Shown here: in pieces, positions 56,351-64,000 of the stretch
How the letters are laid out: every line of letters starts with the position of its first letter
How positions within the stretch are numbered: the stretch's first letter is position 1
Assembly: GCA_041494445.1 (NCBI GenBank)
Contig: JBGQAU010000005.1
Coordinates: 1 to 64,000, forward strand
Source of the DNA: JAIQFR01 sp041494445
Lineage (GTDB): Bacteria; Acidobacteriota; Polarisedimenticolia; Polarisedimenticolales; JAIQFR01
DNA length: 64,000 nt
Reading direction: 5' to 3'
Notes under the pieces: generated by a model
Seen by the model: the letters and a program-made list of their open reading frames with translations, nothing else
The model's database searches: none
Told to the model about the DNA's origin: nothing
Position numbers and translations under genes: made by a program

Positions 56351-58282
56351 ATGTTGGGCGGAGAAGACAGGATCGATGTCGAGCTGGCCGACGGGACCGT
56401 CCGCCGCGTCCCCCGGGACATCACGCCGCTCGACCTGGCGAGAGAGATCGGCGGTGACCTCGCCGCTTCCGCCGTGGCGGTTCGTGTGGACGGCGAGCCC
56501 GCCGACCTCAAGCGGCCTCTGACGCGCGACGCGCGCATCGAGTTCGTCGCTCCACCCGATCCCCTGGCCCTCGAAGTCCTCCGGCACTCCACCGCTCACG
56601 CGACCGCCCAGGCGGTGCAGGAGCTGTTCCCCGGAACGAAGATCGCTCAGGGGCCGGTGATCGAAAACGGCTTCTACTACGACTTCGACCGCGAGACGCC
56701 GTTTTCGGACGCGGACCTCGCCGCCATCGAGGGCCGGGTCGCGGAGATCGTCCGCCGGGACCTTCCGATCGAGCGTCTCGAGCTTCCCCGTGAGCAGGCG
56801 ATCGCCTTCTTCGAGAAGGAGGGGGAGCCCTACAAGGTCTACTTCGCGACCACCAAGGGCGGGGAGACGGTCTCGATCTACCGCCAGGGGGAGTGGACCG
56901 ACTTCTGCCGTGGACCGCACCTCCCCTCCACGGCGAGGCTAGGAGCGTTCAAGCTCCTCTCGGTCGCCGGGGCCTACTGGCTCGGCGACGAGCGGAACAA
57001 GATGCTCCAGCGGATCTACGGGACGGCGTTCTTCTCCCGCGAGGAGCTCGAGGCCCACCTCACGCTCCTCGAGGAGGCGCGGAAGCGCGACCACCGGAAG
57101 CTCGGGAGGGAGCTGGGCCTCTTCTCGTTCCACCCGGAGGCCCCGGCGAGCCCGTTCTTCCATCCGAAGGGCGCGCTCGTCTACAACCTCATGGTCGCCT
57201 ACGTCCGCGAGCTGTACGCCCGGTACGGGTACACCGAGGTCATCACCCCGCAGATCTTCGACGCGTCCCTCTGGAAAAGGTCGGGCCACTACGAGCACTA
57301 CCGGGACAACATGTTCTTCACCGAGGCGGAAGGGCGGGAATACGCGGTCAAGCCGATGAACTGCCCCTCGCATTGCCTGATGTACTCCGAGGGGCGCCAC
57401 TCTTACCGCGAGCTGCCGATGCGCCTGGCCGATTTCGGGCGGCTCCACCGCAACGAGCTGTCGGGAGTCACCGCGGGCCTCACCCGCGTCCGCAGCTTCG
57501 CCCAGGACGACGCCCACATCTTCTGCACGCCGGAACAGATCCAGGCCGAGGTGGAGGACCTGGTTCGGATGTACCTCGAGACCTACGCGCTGTTCGGGCT
57601 GCCGGAGGTGAGAATCTTCCTCGCGACGCGCCCTCCCAAGCGGGCGGGCGAGGACTCGTTGTGGGACCGGGCCGAGGCGGCGCTCGAGGGGGCGCTCCGC
57701 CGGAGCGGCCAGCCGTACAAGCTGAACCCGGGCGAAGGCGCGTTCTACGGCCCGAAGATCGACTTCATCGTCCTGGACGCCATCCGCAGGGAGCACCAGC
57801 TCGGGACCGTGCAGCTCGACTACGTTCTCCCCGAGCGGTTCGACCTGCGTTTCATCGACGCCCAGGACAAGGAGCAGCGGCCCGTGATGATCCACCGGGC
57901 CATGCTCGGGTCGCTCGAGCGGTTCTTCGGTATCTTGATCGAGCACTGCGCGGGAGCGTTTCCCCCGTGGCTGGCCCCGGAGCAGGCGCGGGTCCTCCCG
58001 ATCACGGAGCGGGCGATCCCGTGGTCGAACGAGGTGCGGGACGAGCTCGTAGCCAGCGGGCTCAGGGCTCGCGTCGACGCCCGCAGCGAGAAAATCGGGG
58101 CGAAGATCCGCGAGGCGCAGCTTGAAAAGGTCCCCTGGATGCTGGTGGTGGGGGACCGCGAGTCCGCCGATCGGACCGTCGCGGTCCGATCGCGCCGGGG
58201 CGGCGACCAGGGGGCCGTAGCCATCGAGGCATTCATCGAGAATGCGCGGACCATCGTCGCGCAACGGAAGAGCGAGCCCTGA
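56351..58282 (+). CDS. thrS: Threonyl-tRNA synthetase
   Basis: ThrRS, 643 aa, full length. N-terminal TGS domain (IDVELADGTVRRVPRDITPLDLAREI), editing domain HSTAHATAQAVQELFPG, catalytic core with NCPSHCLMYS (zinc Cys) and later zinc His residues, and the C-terminal anticodon domain RVLPITERAIPWSNEV. GAGGA lies 9 bases before the ATG at 56351; upstream in-frame codons extend into the tRNA region and are rejected. Confidence 0.96.
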   Translation: MLGGEDRIDVELADGTVRRVPRDITPLDLAREIGGDLAASAVAVRVDGEPADLKRPLTRDARIEFVAPPDPLALEVLRHSTAHATAQAVQELFPGTKIAQGPVIENGFYYDFDRETPFSDADLAAIEGRVAEIVRRDLPIERLELPREQAIAFFEKEGEPYKVYFATTKGGETVSIYRQGEWTDFCRGPHLPSTARLGAFKLLSVAGAYWLGDERNKMLQRIYGTAFFSREELEAHLTLLEEARKRDHRKLGRELGLFSFHPEAPASPFFHPKGALVYNLMVAYVRELYARYGYTEVITPQIFDASLWKRSGHYEHYRDNMFFTEAEGREYAVKPMNCPSHCLMYSEGRHSYRELPMRLADFGRLHRNELSGVTAGLTRVRSFAQDDAHIFCTPEQIQAEVEDLVRMYLETYALFGLPEVRIFLATRPPKRAGEDSLWDRAEAALEGALRRSGQPYKLNPGEGAFYGPKIDFIVLDAIRREHQLGTVQLDYVLPERFDLRFIDAQDKEQRPVMIHRAMLGSLERFFGILIEHCAGAFPPWLAPEQARVLPITERAIPWSNEVRDELVASGLRARVDARSEKIGAKIREAQLEKVPWMLVVGDRESADRTVAVRSRRGGDQGAVAIEAFIENARTIVAQRKSEP

Positions 58283-58305
58283 CCCGGCTCGCCGGAGCGA
58301 AGACC

Positions 58306-58500
58306 ATGCCCAAGCTCAAGACCCATCGAGGCGCGGCCAAGCGGTTCAAGAAGACCGCGTCCGGGAAGTTCAAGCGCGCAAAAGCCTATAAGAGCCACAT
58401 CCTGACCAAGAAAACGACCAAGCGGAAGCGCGGCCTCGACATGCCGGCGCTCGTCTCTCCCGCCGATCGGAAGCGAGTCGCGAGGATGCTTCCGAACTGA
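58306..58500 (+). CDS. rpmI: 50S ribosomal protein L35
   Basis: L35, 64 aa: MPKLKTHRGAAKRFKKTASGKFKRAKAYKSHIL. It follows thrS by only 23 bases; the infC gene that usually lies between them is absent. GGAG precedes the ATG. Confidence 0.97.
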   Translation: MPKLKTHRGAAKRFKKTASGKFKRAKAYKSHILTKKTTKRKRGLDMPALVSPADRKRVARMLPN

Positions 58501-58599
58501 CGGGGGACGGCGCAACCGCCCCGCGACGGCGGGGGAGTTCGAGGCCGACGCATTCCCGCCGCTCGGATCCCTCGGGGTTCGACGGCAAGGAGGACGGCG

Positions 58600-58962
58600 A
58601 TGTCCCGGGTGAAACGCGGCAACAAGCGACGTCTCAAGCGGAAGAAGATCCTCCGCAGGGCGAAGGGATACTACCTCGCGAAGTCCAAGCTCTACCGGAT
58701 CGCGAAGCAACAGGTGGAGCGTTCGCTGGCCTTCGCCTTCCGCGACCGACGTGCCAAGAAGCGCGACTTCCGGCGGCTCTGGATCGTGAGGATCAACGCC
58801 GCAGCGCGCCTCCACGAAATGTCTTATTCGGCGCTGATGCATGGTCTCAAGGTCGCCGGAGTGCATCTCGACCGGAAGATCTTGGCCGACCTGGCGGTCC
58901 ACGACCCCGCGGCCTTCGCCCGGGTGGTCGCCGCCGCCCGCCAGGCGGCCGCCGGCGCCTGA
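58600..58962 (+). CDS. rplT: 50S ribosomal protein L20
   Basis: L20, 120 aa: MSRVKRGNKRRLKRKKILRRAKGYY and the C-terminal RLHEMSYSALMHGLKVAGVHLDRKILADLAVHDPAAF. AAGGAGG precedes the ATG. The 99-base spacer from rpmI contains GC-rich inverted segments that could serve L20 autoregulation; not demonstrated. Confidence 0.97.
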   Translation: MSRVKRGNKRRLKRKKILRRAKGYYLAKSKLYRIAKQQVERSLAFAFRDRRAKKRDFRRLWIVRINAAARLHEMSYSALMHGLKVAGVHLDRKILADLAVHDPAAFARVVAAARQAAAGA

Positions 58963-58972
58963 CGGGGAGTCG

Positions 58973-59998
58973 GTGCGCGACGAGCTGGAGCGGATCGAAA
59001 GAGACTTCTCCGAGGCCCTCTCCGGCGCCCGGGGCAGGCCCGACGCGGTGGAGTCGGCTCGAGTCCGCTTTCTCGGGCGCAAGGGAGAGATCCAGGTCCT
59101 CATGAAGCGGCTGGCCGCCTTGGGGCCCCTGGAGCGCCCGACCGCCGGCAAGGCCATCAACGAGCTCAAGGAGAGGATCGTCTCGGCCCTTAAGTCCGCC
59201 TCGAGGGACGCGGACGCAGCGAGACGGGGCGAGGCGTTCGCCCGCGACCGGGTGGACGTCACCCTCCCCTCTCGGGTTCCCTGGCTGGGCTCCCTCCACC
59301 CCGTTACCCACGCCCGGCGCGAGCTGGAGCGGATCTTCCGCGAGATGGGCTACTCCGTCGCGAGCGGTCCGGAGGTCGAGGACGACTTCCACAACTTCGA
59401 GGCGCTCAACCTCCCGCCCGACCACCCGGCCCGCGACGCCACCGACACGTTCTACGTGGAGGGGGACCTGCTCCTCAGAACCCACACCTCGCCCGTCCAG
59501 ATTCGCACCATGGAGGGGCAGGCACCGCCGATCCGGATGATTTGCCCGGGACGGGTCTTCCGGCGCGACCTCGATGCCACGCACCTGCCGATGTTCCATC
59601 AACTCGAGGCCCTCGTGGTGGACGAGGGGATCTCGATGGCCGACCTCAAGAGAACCGTCGCCGAGCTGTGGCGGAGGTTCTTCGGTAGCGACGTGAGAAC
59701 GCGGCTCCGCCCGGGCTACTTCCCCTTCGTCGAACCCGGGTGCGAGTACGACATTTCCTGCCGGGTCTGCGGCGGCTCCGGCTGCCGCATCTGCAAGGGG
59801 TCGGGCTGGCTCGAGCTCGGGGGGGCCGGCATGGTCCACCCCGCGGTCTTCGAGGCGGTGGGGATCGATCCCGAGCGTTATACCGGATTCGCCTTCGGCC
59901 TCGGCATCGACCGGATCGCGATGATGCGGTACGGAATCGACGACCTTCGCCTCCTGATGGAAAACGACGCCCGGTTCCTCGCGCAGTTTCCCGTGTAG
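58973..59998 (+). CDS. pheS: Phenylalanyl-tRNA synthetase alpha subunit
   Basis: Catalytic subunit, 341 aa. N-terminal coiled coil (residues 1-85), then RTHTSPVQIRTM, VFRRDLDATHLPMFHQLEALVVD and FGLGIDRIAMMRYGI. A Cys-rich insertion CRVCGGSGCRICKGSGW near 265 is a common zinc-type variant. GTG 58973 has GGGGAG upstream and begins 10 bases after rplT; upstream in-frame codons overlap rplT. Confidence 0.96.
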   Translation: MRDELERIERDFSEALSGARGRPDAVESARVRFLGRKGEIQVLMKRLAALGPLERPTAGKAINELKERIVSALKSASRDADAARRGEAFARDRVDVTLPSRVPWLGSLHPVTHARRELERIFREMGYSVASGPEVEDDFHNFEALNLPPDHPARDATDTFYVEGDLLLRTHTSPVQIRTMEGQAPPIRMICPGRVFRRDLDATHLPMFHQLEALVVDEGISMADLKRTVAELWRRFFGSDVRTRLRPGYFPFVEPGCEYDISCRVCGGSGCRICKGSGWLELGGAGMVHPAVFEAVGIDPERYTGFAFGLGIDRIAMMRYGIDDLRLLMENDARFLAQFPV

Positions 59999-60039
59999 GG
60001 GGGCCGGGGCGCGCGGCCCGGCTCCGGTGAGAAGCGCCC

Positions 60040-62103
60040 ATGCTCGTATCGCTGAAGTGGCTCGCCGAGATCTGCGACCTCTCGGGGATCGACGCGCCCG
60101 GCGCCGCCGCCGCCCTCACCGCGCGCGGGCTCACCGTGGATGCGATCCTCGAAGGGAGCGACGGCGCGGTGCTCGACGTGGACGTCCCGGCGAACCGCCC
60201 CGACTGTCTCGGACACCTCGGGCTCGCCCGGGAGCTCTCCGCCGCCTTCGGCCGGCGGCTTCTCCCCCGCCCCGGCGCGCCTGCCGCGTCCGGAGAGCCG
60301 GTCACGACCTTCCTCCGGCTGGAGATCGACGCCCCGGACCTCTGCCCCTGCTACACCGCGAGGGTGGTCCGCGGCGTCCGTATCGCCGCCTCGCCCGCGT
60401 GGGTCTCCGCTCGCCTCGAAGCCTGCGGCCTGCGCGCCGTCAACAACGTCGTCGACGCGTCGAATCTCGTGCTGCTCGAGCTCGGGCACCCCATTCACAC
60501 CTTCGACCTCTCCCGGCTCGGCGGCCGCGAGATCCGCGTGCGACGCGCGGCCGAAGGTGAGCGCCTGACCACTCTCGACGGCATCGAGCGAGCGTTAACG
60601 CCCGATATGCTGGTGATCGCCGACGCGGCGCGTCCCTTGGCGCTCGCCGGCGTGATGGGAGGCGCCGAGAGCGAGATCGGGCCGTCCACCCGCGACGTCC
60701 TGATCGAGGCGGCGTACTTCCTCCCGCGGTCCGTCCGCAAGACCGCGCGGCGGCTCGGCCTCGTGACCGACGCCAGCCAACGGTTCGAGCGCGGAGCCGA
60801 CCCGAACGGAGTGCTCGCGGCCCAGGACATGGCGGTGCGGCTCCTGGCGGAACTCGCCGGCGGCGTCGCCGTGCCCGGTGTCCTCGAGGCCCGTCCCGTT
60901 CCGTTCGAGCCGAAAGAGCTCGCTCTGCGACCGGAGCGGGTGCTCCGCCTTCTCGGCTTCGACGCGGGACGCGACGCGATCCGTGGCGCGCTCGAGGCAC
61001 TCGCCCTCTTCCCACGAGACGTCGAGGGCGGGGCGATCGCCGTGCGTCCTCCGTCGTGGCGAGTCGATCTCCAGCGCGAGGCGGACCTTGTGGAAGAGGT
61101 CGCCCGGCACCTCGGATACGACCGGATCCCGGAGTCCTCCGGCACCGCGGTGGCACCGTCCCCGGGAGGCCCCCGCGAGTCCGCCGAGGAGCGGTGCAGG
61201 ACGCTCCTCGCCCACCTCGGCTTTCACGAGGCGTTCAACTACGCGATGCTCGCCGCCGGCGAGGACTCCCCTTTCGTCCCCCCCGGGCTCGCGCCCGCGC
61301 TCGCGATCTCGAACCCCATAGCCGAGACGCTGGCGAAGCTGAGGCGCTCGCTGCTGCCCGGCCTTCTCCGCTCCGCCGATCTCAACTTGCGCCGGGGGGC
61401 GTCCGACGTACGGCTCTTCGAGATCGGCCGCGTGTTCCTGCGCCGGACCGCGGGAGAGTTCCCCGAGGAGCCCTCGAGGGCCGCGATCGCCTGGGCCGGG
61501 GCCGCAGCGCCGCGCCACTGGAGCGGGCGCGGGGTGGAGACGGATTTCGCCGGCGCCGCTGGCATCGTCGATGCGCTGGTCGGCGCGCTACGGCCCGGCC
61601 TTTCCGCGGAGCGCCTCCCGGCGGACCTCGAAGGATTGCACCCGGGGCGCTCGGCCGCGTGGACGCCGCCGGACGGCGAGCCCTTCGCCTGGTGCGGCGA
61701 GGTCCACCCCGACATCGCCCGTTCGATGGATCTGGCGCTGCCGGTGCATCTCGCCGAGGTGGACCTCTCCCGCCTTCTGCGCCACGCCGGGACCGGGATG
61801 CGCAGCGCCCCCCTGCCCCGTGTGCCTGCGGTCACGAGGGATCTCTCGCTCGTCGTAGGACCGCGGACGGGCTGGAGGCGACTGGTTACCGCCCTCGCGG
61901 CGGTTCCTGCCCCGGCCCCCGTCCGGTTCGAGGCGCTCGACCGGTACCAGGGGGAACCCCTCGCCCCCGGGGAGGTCTCGATCACGGTGCGTGTTATCCT
62001 CCAGCCGATGGAGCGGACGTTGACCGACGTCGAAACGGAGGCGTACCGTAAGGCGCTGGTCGAAGCCGCCGAGTCAGCGCCGGAGGTGAGGCTTCGTTCG
62101 TGA
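60040..62103 (+). CDS. pheT: Phenylalanyl-tRNA synthetase beta subunit, short form
   Basis: 687 aa, shorter than the usual 790-800. The N terminus MLVSLKWLAEICDLSG passes directly into VLDVDVPANRPDCLGHLGLARELSA, so the OB-fold tRNA-binding domain normally inserted there is missing. B3/B4 editing, B5 and the C-terminal ferredoxin-fold anticodon domain (RVPAVTRDLSLVVG; RTLTDVETEAYRKALV) are present. No frameshift is visible, so it is a natural short form. Confidence 0.94.
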   Translation: MLVSLKWLAEICDLSGIDAPGAAAALTARGLTVDAILEGSDGAVLDVDVPANRPDCLGHLGLARELSAAFGRRLLPRPGAPAASGEPVTTFLRLEIDAPDLCPCYTARVVRGVRIAASPAWVSARLEACGLRAVNNVVDASNLVLLELGHPIHTFDLSRLGGREIRVRRAAEGERLTTLDGIERALTPDMLVIADAARPLALAGVMGGAESEIGPSTRDVLIEAAYFLPRSVRKTARRLGLVTDASQRFERGADPNGVLAAQDMAVRLLAELAGGVAVPGVLEARPVPFEPKELALRPERVLRLLGFDAGRDAIRGALEALALFPRDVEGGAIAVRPPSWRVDLQREADLVEEVARHLGYDRIPESSGTAVAPSPGGPRESAEERCRTLLAHLGFHEAFNYAMLAAGEDSPFVPPGLAPALAISNPIAETLAKLRRSLLPGLLRSADLNLRRGASDVRLFEIGRVFLRRTAGEFPEEPSRAAIAWAGAAAPRHWSGRGVETDFAGAAGIVDALVGALRPGLSAERLPADLEGLHPGRSAAWTPPDGEPFAWCGEVHPDIARSMDLALPVHLAEVDLSRLLRHAGTGMRSAPLPRVPAVTRDLSLVVGPRTGWRRLVTALAAVPAPAPVRFEALDRYQGEPLAPGEVSITVRVILQPMERTLTDVETEAYRKALVEAAESAPEVRLRS

Positions 62104-62134
62104 CCGGCGCCGCGCCGGGATTGACAATTGACAG

Positions 62135-62422
62135 ATGAGCGAAACGAAGATTAGACTCTTGGAAGATCGCGTCCTTCAGGCGGTTGCGCGGGTACGGTCC
62201 CTCAGGGAAGAGCGCGACCGCGCCGAGGGCGAGCTGCGAGAGCTGCGCCGGAGGCTCGAGGAACTCGAGGAGGAGGCGGATCGCCTGCGCCACGGACTCG
62301 CGCCGGCAGCGGTCGGCCAGGTACGAGGCGTCCTCGAGGCGGCCGTTTTGGAGCTCCGGGAAGAGGACGACCCGACGGCGGCGCGGAAGGGAGAGCGCCG
62401 GCAGGTGGAGCGTGGCGAATGA
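62135..62422 (+). CDS. Coiled-coil protein, possible ZapB-like division factor
   Basis: A 95-aa protein consisting largely of one coiled coil (residues 5-55: REERDRAEGELRELRRRLEELEEEADRLR). Its stop overlaps the zapA start (ATGA). Size, coiled coil and pairing with zapA suggest a ZapB-like role; there is no strong RBS, and a TTGACA(18)TAGACT promoter-like sequence overlaps its first codons. Confidence 0.6.
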   Translation: MSETKIRLLEDRVLQAVARVRSLREERDRAEGELRELRRRLEELEEEADRLRHGLAPAAVGQVRGVLEAAVLELREEDDPTAARKGERRQVERGE

Positions 62423-62727
62423 GCGAGATGGACAGGGAGGAGGCCCGGCCGACGTCGGTGACGATCTTCGGCCGGACCTACCACCTCCGCGGCGAGGGCG
62501 ACCCGGTGTACCTCGCCGAACTGGCGGCCGAGGTGGACCGAAGGATGAACGAAGTCGCCGACGCCACGGGCACGGCGGACACCCTGAAGGTCGCCATCCT
62601 GGCCGCGCTGAACATCGCGGACGAGAGGTTTCAGGCCGGCCGGGCAAGGACCGCGCAGCTGGATGGGGAAGACGAGGCCCGGCTGGACCGGCTGTTGGCC
62701 CTGCTCGACGCGGTTCTCGACGAGTAG
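62419..62727 (+). CDS. zapA: Cell division protein ZapA
   Basis: ZapA, 102 aa, bundles FtsZ filaments at the division site. TSVTIFGRTYHLRGEGDPVYLAELAAEVDRRMNEVA is the globular domain, followed by the dimerising helix (TLKVAILAALNIADERF). Order zapA-6S RNA-rny is conserved in several lineages. Confidence 0.92.
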   Translation: MSEMDREEARPTSVTIFGRTYHLRGEGDPVYLAELAAEVDRRMNEVADATGTADTLKVAILAALNIADERFQAGRARTAQLDGEDEARLDRLLALLDAVLDE

Positions 62728-62817
62728 GGCCGGGCGCGGGCCGTGCTGACGCGGCCTGGCGGATCGAGCGCGCGACGAACGATTGGAAGGCGGTAGGACG
62801 CGGAGTCGAGGTAGCGA

Positions 62818-63001
62818 AAGGACCCCTGCGGGGTGCGTGATGGGTCGTTTCCCTTGAGCCAACGTCAGTTCTTCGGGGGCAAAGGCCCGCCGGTGGTGTG
62901 CAAGCCCCTCTTGCAAGGGGAAGCCTGAAGCCGACGAGTCGCTCCCACCTGGTAGGTCAGGTTCAACCGGATCCGCCCACACGGCCCATGCGGGGGTCTT
63001 G
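62818..63001 (+). ncRNA. ssrS: 6S RNA
   Basis: The 280-base gap after zapA holds a structured RNA. The ends GACCCC (62821-62826) and GGGGTC (62993-62998) close a long imperfect stem. TTTCCCTTGAGCCAACG at 62848-62864 resembles the central-bubble strand CCCCTGAGCC of E. coli 6S RNA. An inner hairpin CCCCT-CTTGCA-AGGGG follows at 62906-62921. 6S RNA lies next to zapA in many bacteria. It binds RNA polymerase holoenzyme and represses sigma70 promoters in stationary phase. Ends are approximate. Confidence 0.78.
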
Positions 63002-63108
63002 TATGGCTTCCGCGTTCGCGCCATTTCGCGCGTGAGATCCATCCAGGCCCCGGCAGCACCCGCTCCGGCCGGTGGGGTTGACGTCCCGCCGGCCACGAGG
63101 CGAACAGG

Positions 63109-64000
63109 GTGCTTTCCGAAACGGGCTTCATTCTCCCGCTCCTCGCGGGGTTGTTGGGCGGCGCCATCGTGCTCGCCGTGGCCGCCTGGACGGCGAGGCG
63201 CATCGTCACCCGGGCGCGCGACTTCTCCCGAAGCCTCCTGGACGAGGCTCGGCAGGAGGCCGAGAGCAAGGCGCGCGAGACCCTGGTCGGCGCCCAGGAG
63301 AAGGCGCTCGCGATCGAGGAGGAGGCCGATCGACGCGAGCGCGACCTGGACGCCCGGGAAGCGGCGGTCGAGTCCCGTTCCCGCGAGATCGAGGCGGAGG
63401 CGGCGACCGTCGAGCGGCAGCGGAACGACCTCGCGCGGCGGCAGGCGGCTCTCGCGCGCAACGAGCAGGCGGTCCAGGAGTCGCTCGACGGCGCCCGCAA
63501 GGAGTTGGAGCGCGCGCGCCTTGCGATCGAGCGCGCCGCGGGGCTGACGGCGGTGGAGGCACGGGCGGAGCTCGTGGCCGCGATCGAGGAGGACGCCCGC
63601 AAGGAGGGCGCCCGTCTCGCCCGCCGGATCGAGGACGAGGCCCGGGAGATGGCCGTGCGCGAGGCGCTCGGGCTCGTCGTGCGGGCCACGGAGCGGATCA
63701 ACCTTCGCGAAGCGGTGGAGAGCACCGTCAGCTTCATCGAACTCCCCAGCGACGAGATGAAGGGCCGGATCATCGGTCGCGAGGGACGGAACATCCGCGC
63801 GCTCGAAATGGCCACCGGGATCGACGTCATCGTGGACGACACTCCTCGGGCGATCCTGATCTCCTCCTTCGACCCGATTCGTCGGGAGGTGGCGCGCGTC
63901 GCCATCGAGCGGCTGATCGAGGACGGTCGGATCCATCCCGCGCGAATCGAGGAGGTGGTCGCGAAGGTCCGGACGGAGACCGAGACTCTCTCCGAGGAGG
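63109..64000 (+). CDS. rny: Ribonuclease Y, N-terminal part (cut by window edge)
   Basis: Membrane-anchored endoribonuclease initiating mRNA decay. The first 297 codons show an N-terminal membrane helix (LPLLAGLLGGAIVLAVAAW), a long coiled coil, and the KH domain GRIIGREGRNIRALEMATGIDVIVDDTP. The HD catalytic domain lies beyond the window. GAGG is 8 bases before the GTG start. Confidence 0.93.
   Translation, partial: MLSETGFILPLLAGLLGGAIVLAVAAWTARRIVTRARDFSRSLLDEARQEAESKARETLVGAQEKALAIEEEADRRERDLDAREAAVESRSREIEAEAATVERQRNDLARRQAALARNEQAVQESLDGARKELERARLAIERAAGLTAVEARAELVAAIEEDARKEGARLARRIEDEAREMAVREALGLVVRATERINLREAVESTVSFIELPSDEMKGRIIGREGRNIRALEMATGIDVIVDDTPRAILISSFDPIRREVARVAIERLIEDGRIHPARIEEVVAKVRTETETLSEE

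Noticed and set aside
1..64000. CRISPR array or insertion sequence
   Set aside because: No regularly spaced repeat-spacer array, transposase or terminal inverted repeats were seen.

Overview
The window is a roughly 70% GC stretch of bacterial chromosome carrying mostly housekeeping genes, interrupted by one integrated mobile element of about 8.6 kb. The host is Gram-negative by its genes: a heptosyltransferase, a LolB-like outer-membrane lipoprotein, lipobox proteins and an EnvC-like factor. SpoVG, a fused alpha-beta E1 subunit, separate glyQ/glyS, RNase Y and an Nfn transhydrogenase fit a GC-rich Acidobacteriota-type lineage. That placement is inference; no rRNA gene is present to settle it.

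Left part (1-17.4 kb). A tightly packed minus-strand operon runs from a sigma70-type promoter at 9.26 kb through lipoprotein, phoH, HD phosphodiesterase, ybeY, CNNM/CorC, era, recO, glyQ and glyS (cut by the window edge); almost every junction is a 4-bp ATGA or GTGA overlap. hisS-aspS form a second minus-strand unit. A PQQ-propeller protein and a fused 2-oxoacid dehydrogenase E1 lie on the plus strand. A biotin carrier gene and an AlaX-type editing protein follow on the minus strand.

Mobile element (about 17.4-26.0 kb). A tyrosine integrase and small HTH regulator sit at the left end. A ribbon-helix-helix gene heads a replication operon at the right end, ending in a helicase that joins a DnaB-type N-terminal domain to a RepA-like ATPase. 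Iteron-like TGCGGTCGT repeats overlap the helicase 3' end. Between lie small phage-like genes of unknown function, two paralogous zinc-ribbon proteins and, on the opposite strand, a secreted cargo protein. No capsid, tail, large terminase or conjugation gene is visible. The element separates the biotin carboxylase and carboxyltransferase genes (26.2-29.3 kb) from the biotin carrier gene (16.8-17.4 kb), so it appears to have inserted within an acyl-CoA carboxylase locus.

Middle part (29-50 kb). An aminotransferase and the nfnAB pair are on the plus strand. Convergent to them are a heptosyltransferase and a conserved protein of uncertain function. A ferrochelatase with an internal Cys cluster is followed by an IscR/Rrf2-like operator in front of yceI. 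From 50.2 kb back to 36.9 kb a long minus-strand array holds an alkaline-phosphatase-fold protein, envC-like, an S41 pseudo-protease, TPR, lolB-like, ispE, spoVG, tRNA-Gln, prs, rplY, pth, rpsF, rpsR, rplI and two membrane proteins.

Right part (50-64 kb). dnaB and a PIN-TRAM protein (plus), an alpha-toroid-like protein, carA and a metallo-beta-lactamase-fold protein (minus), then tRNA-Val, thrS, rpmI, rplT, pheS and pheT without infC. The window ends with a coiled-coil gene, zapA, a 6S RNA and the start of rny.
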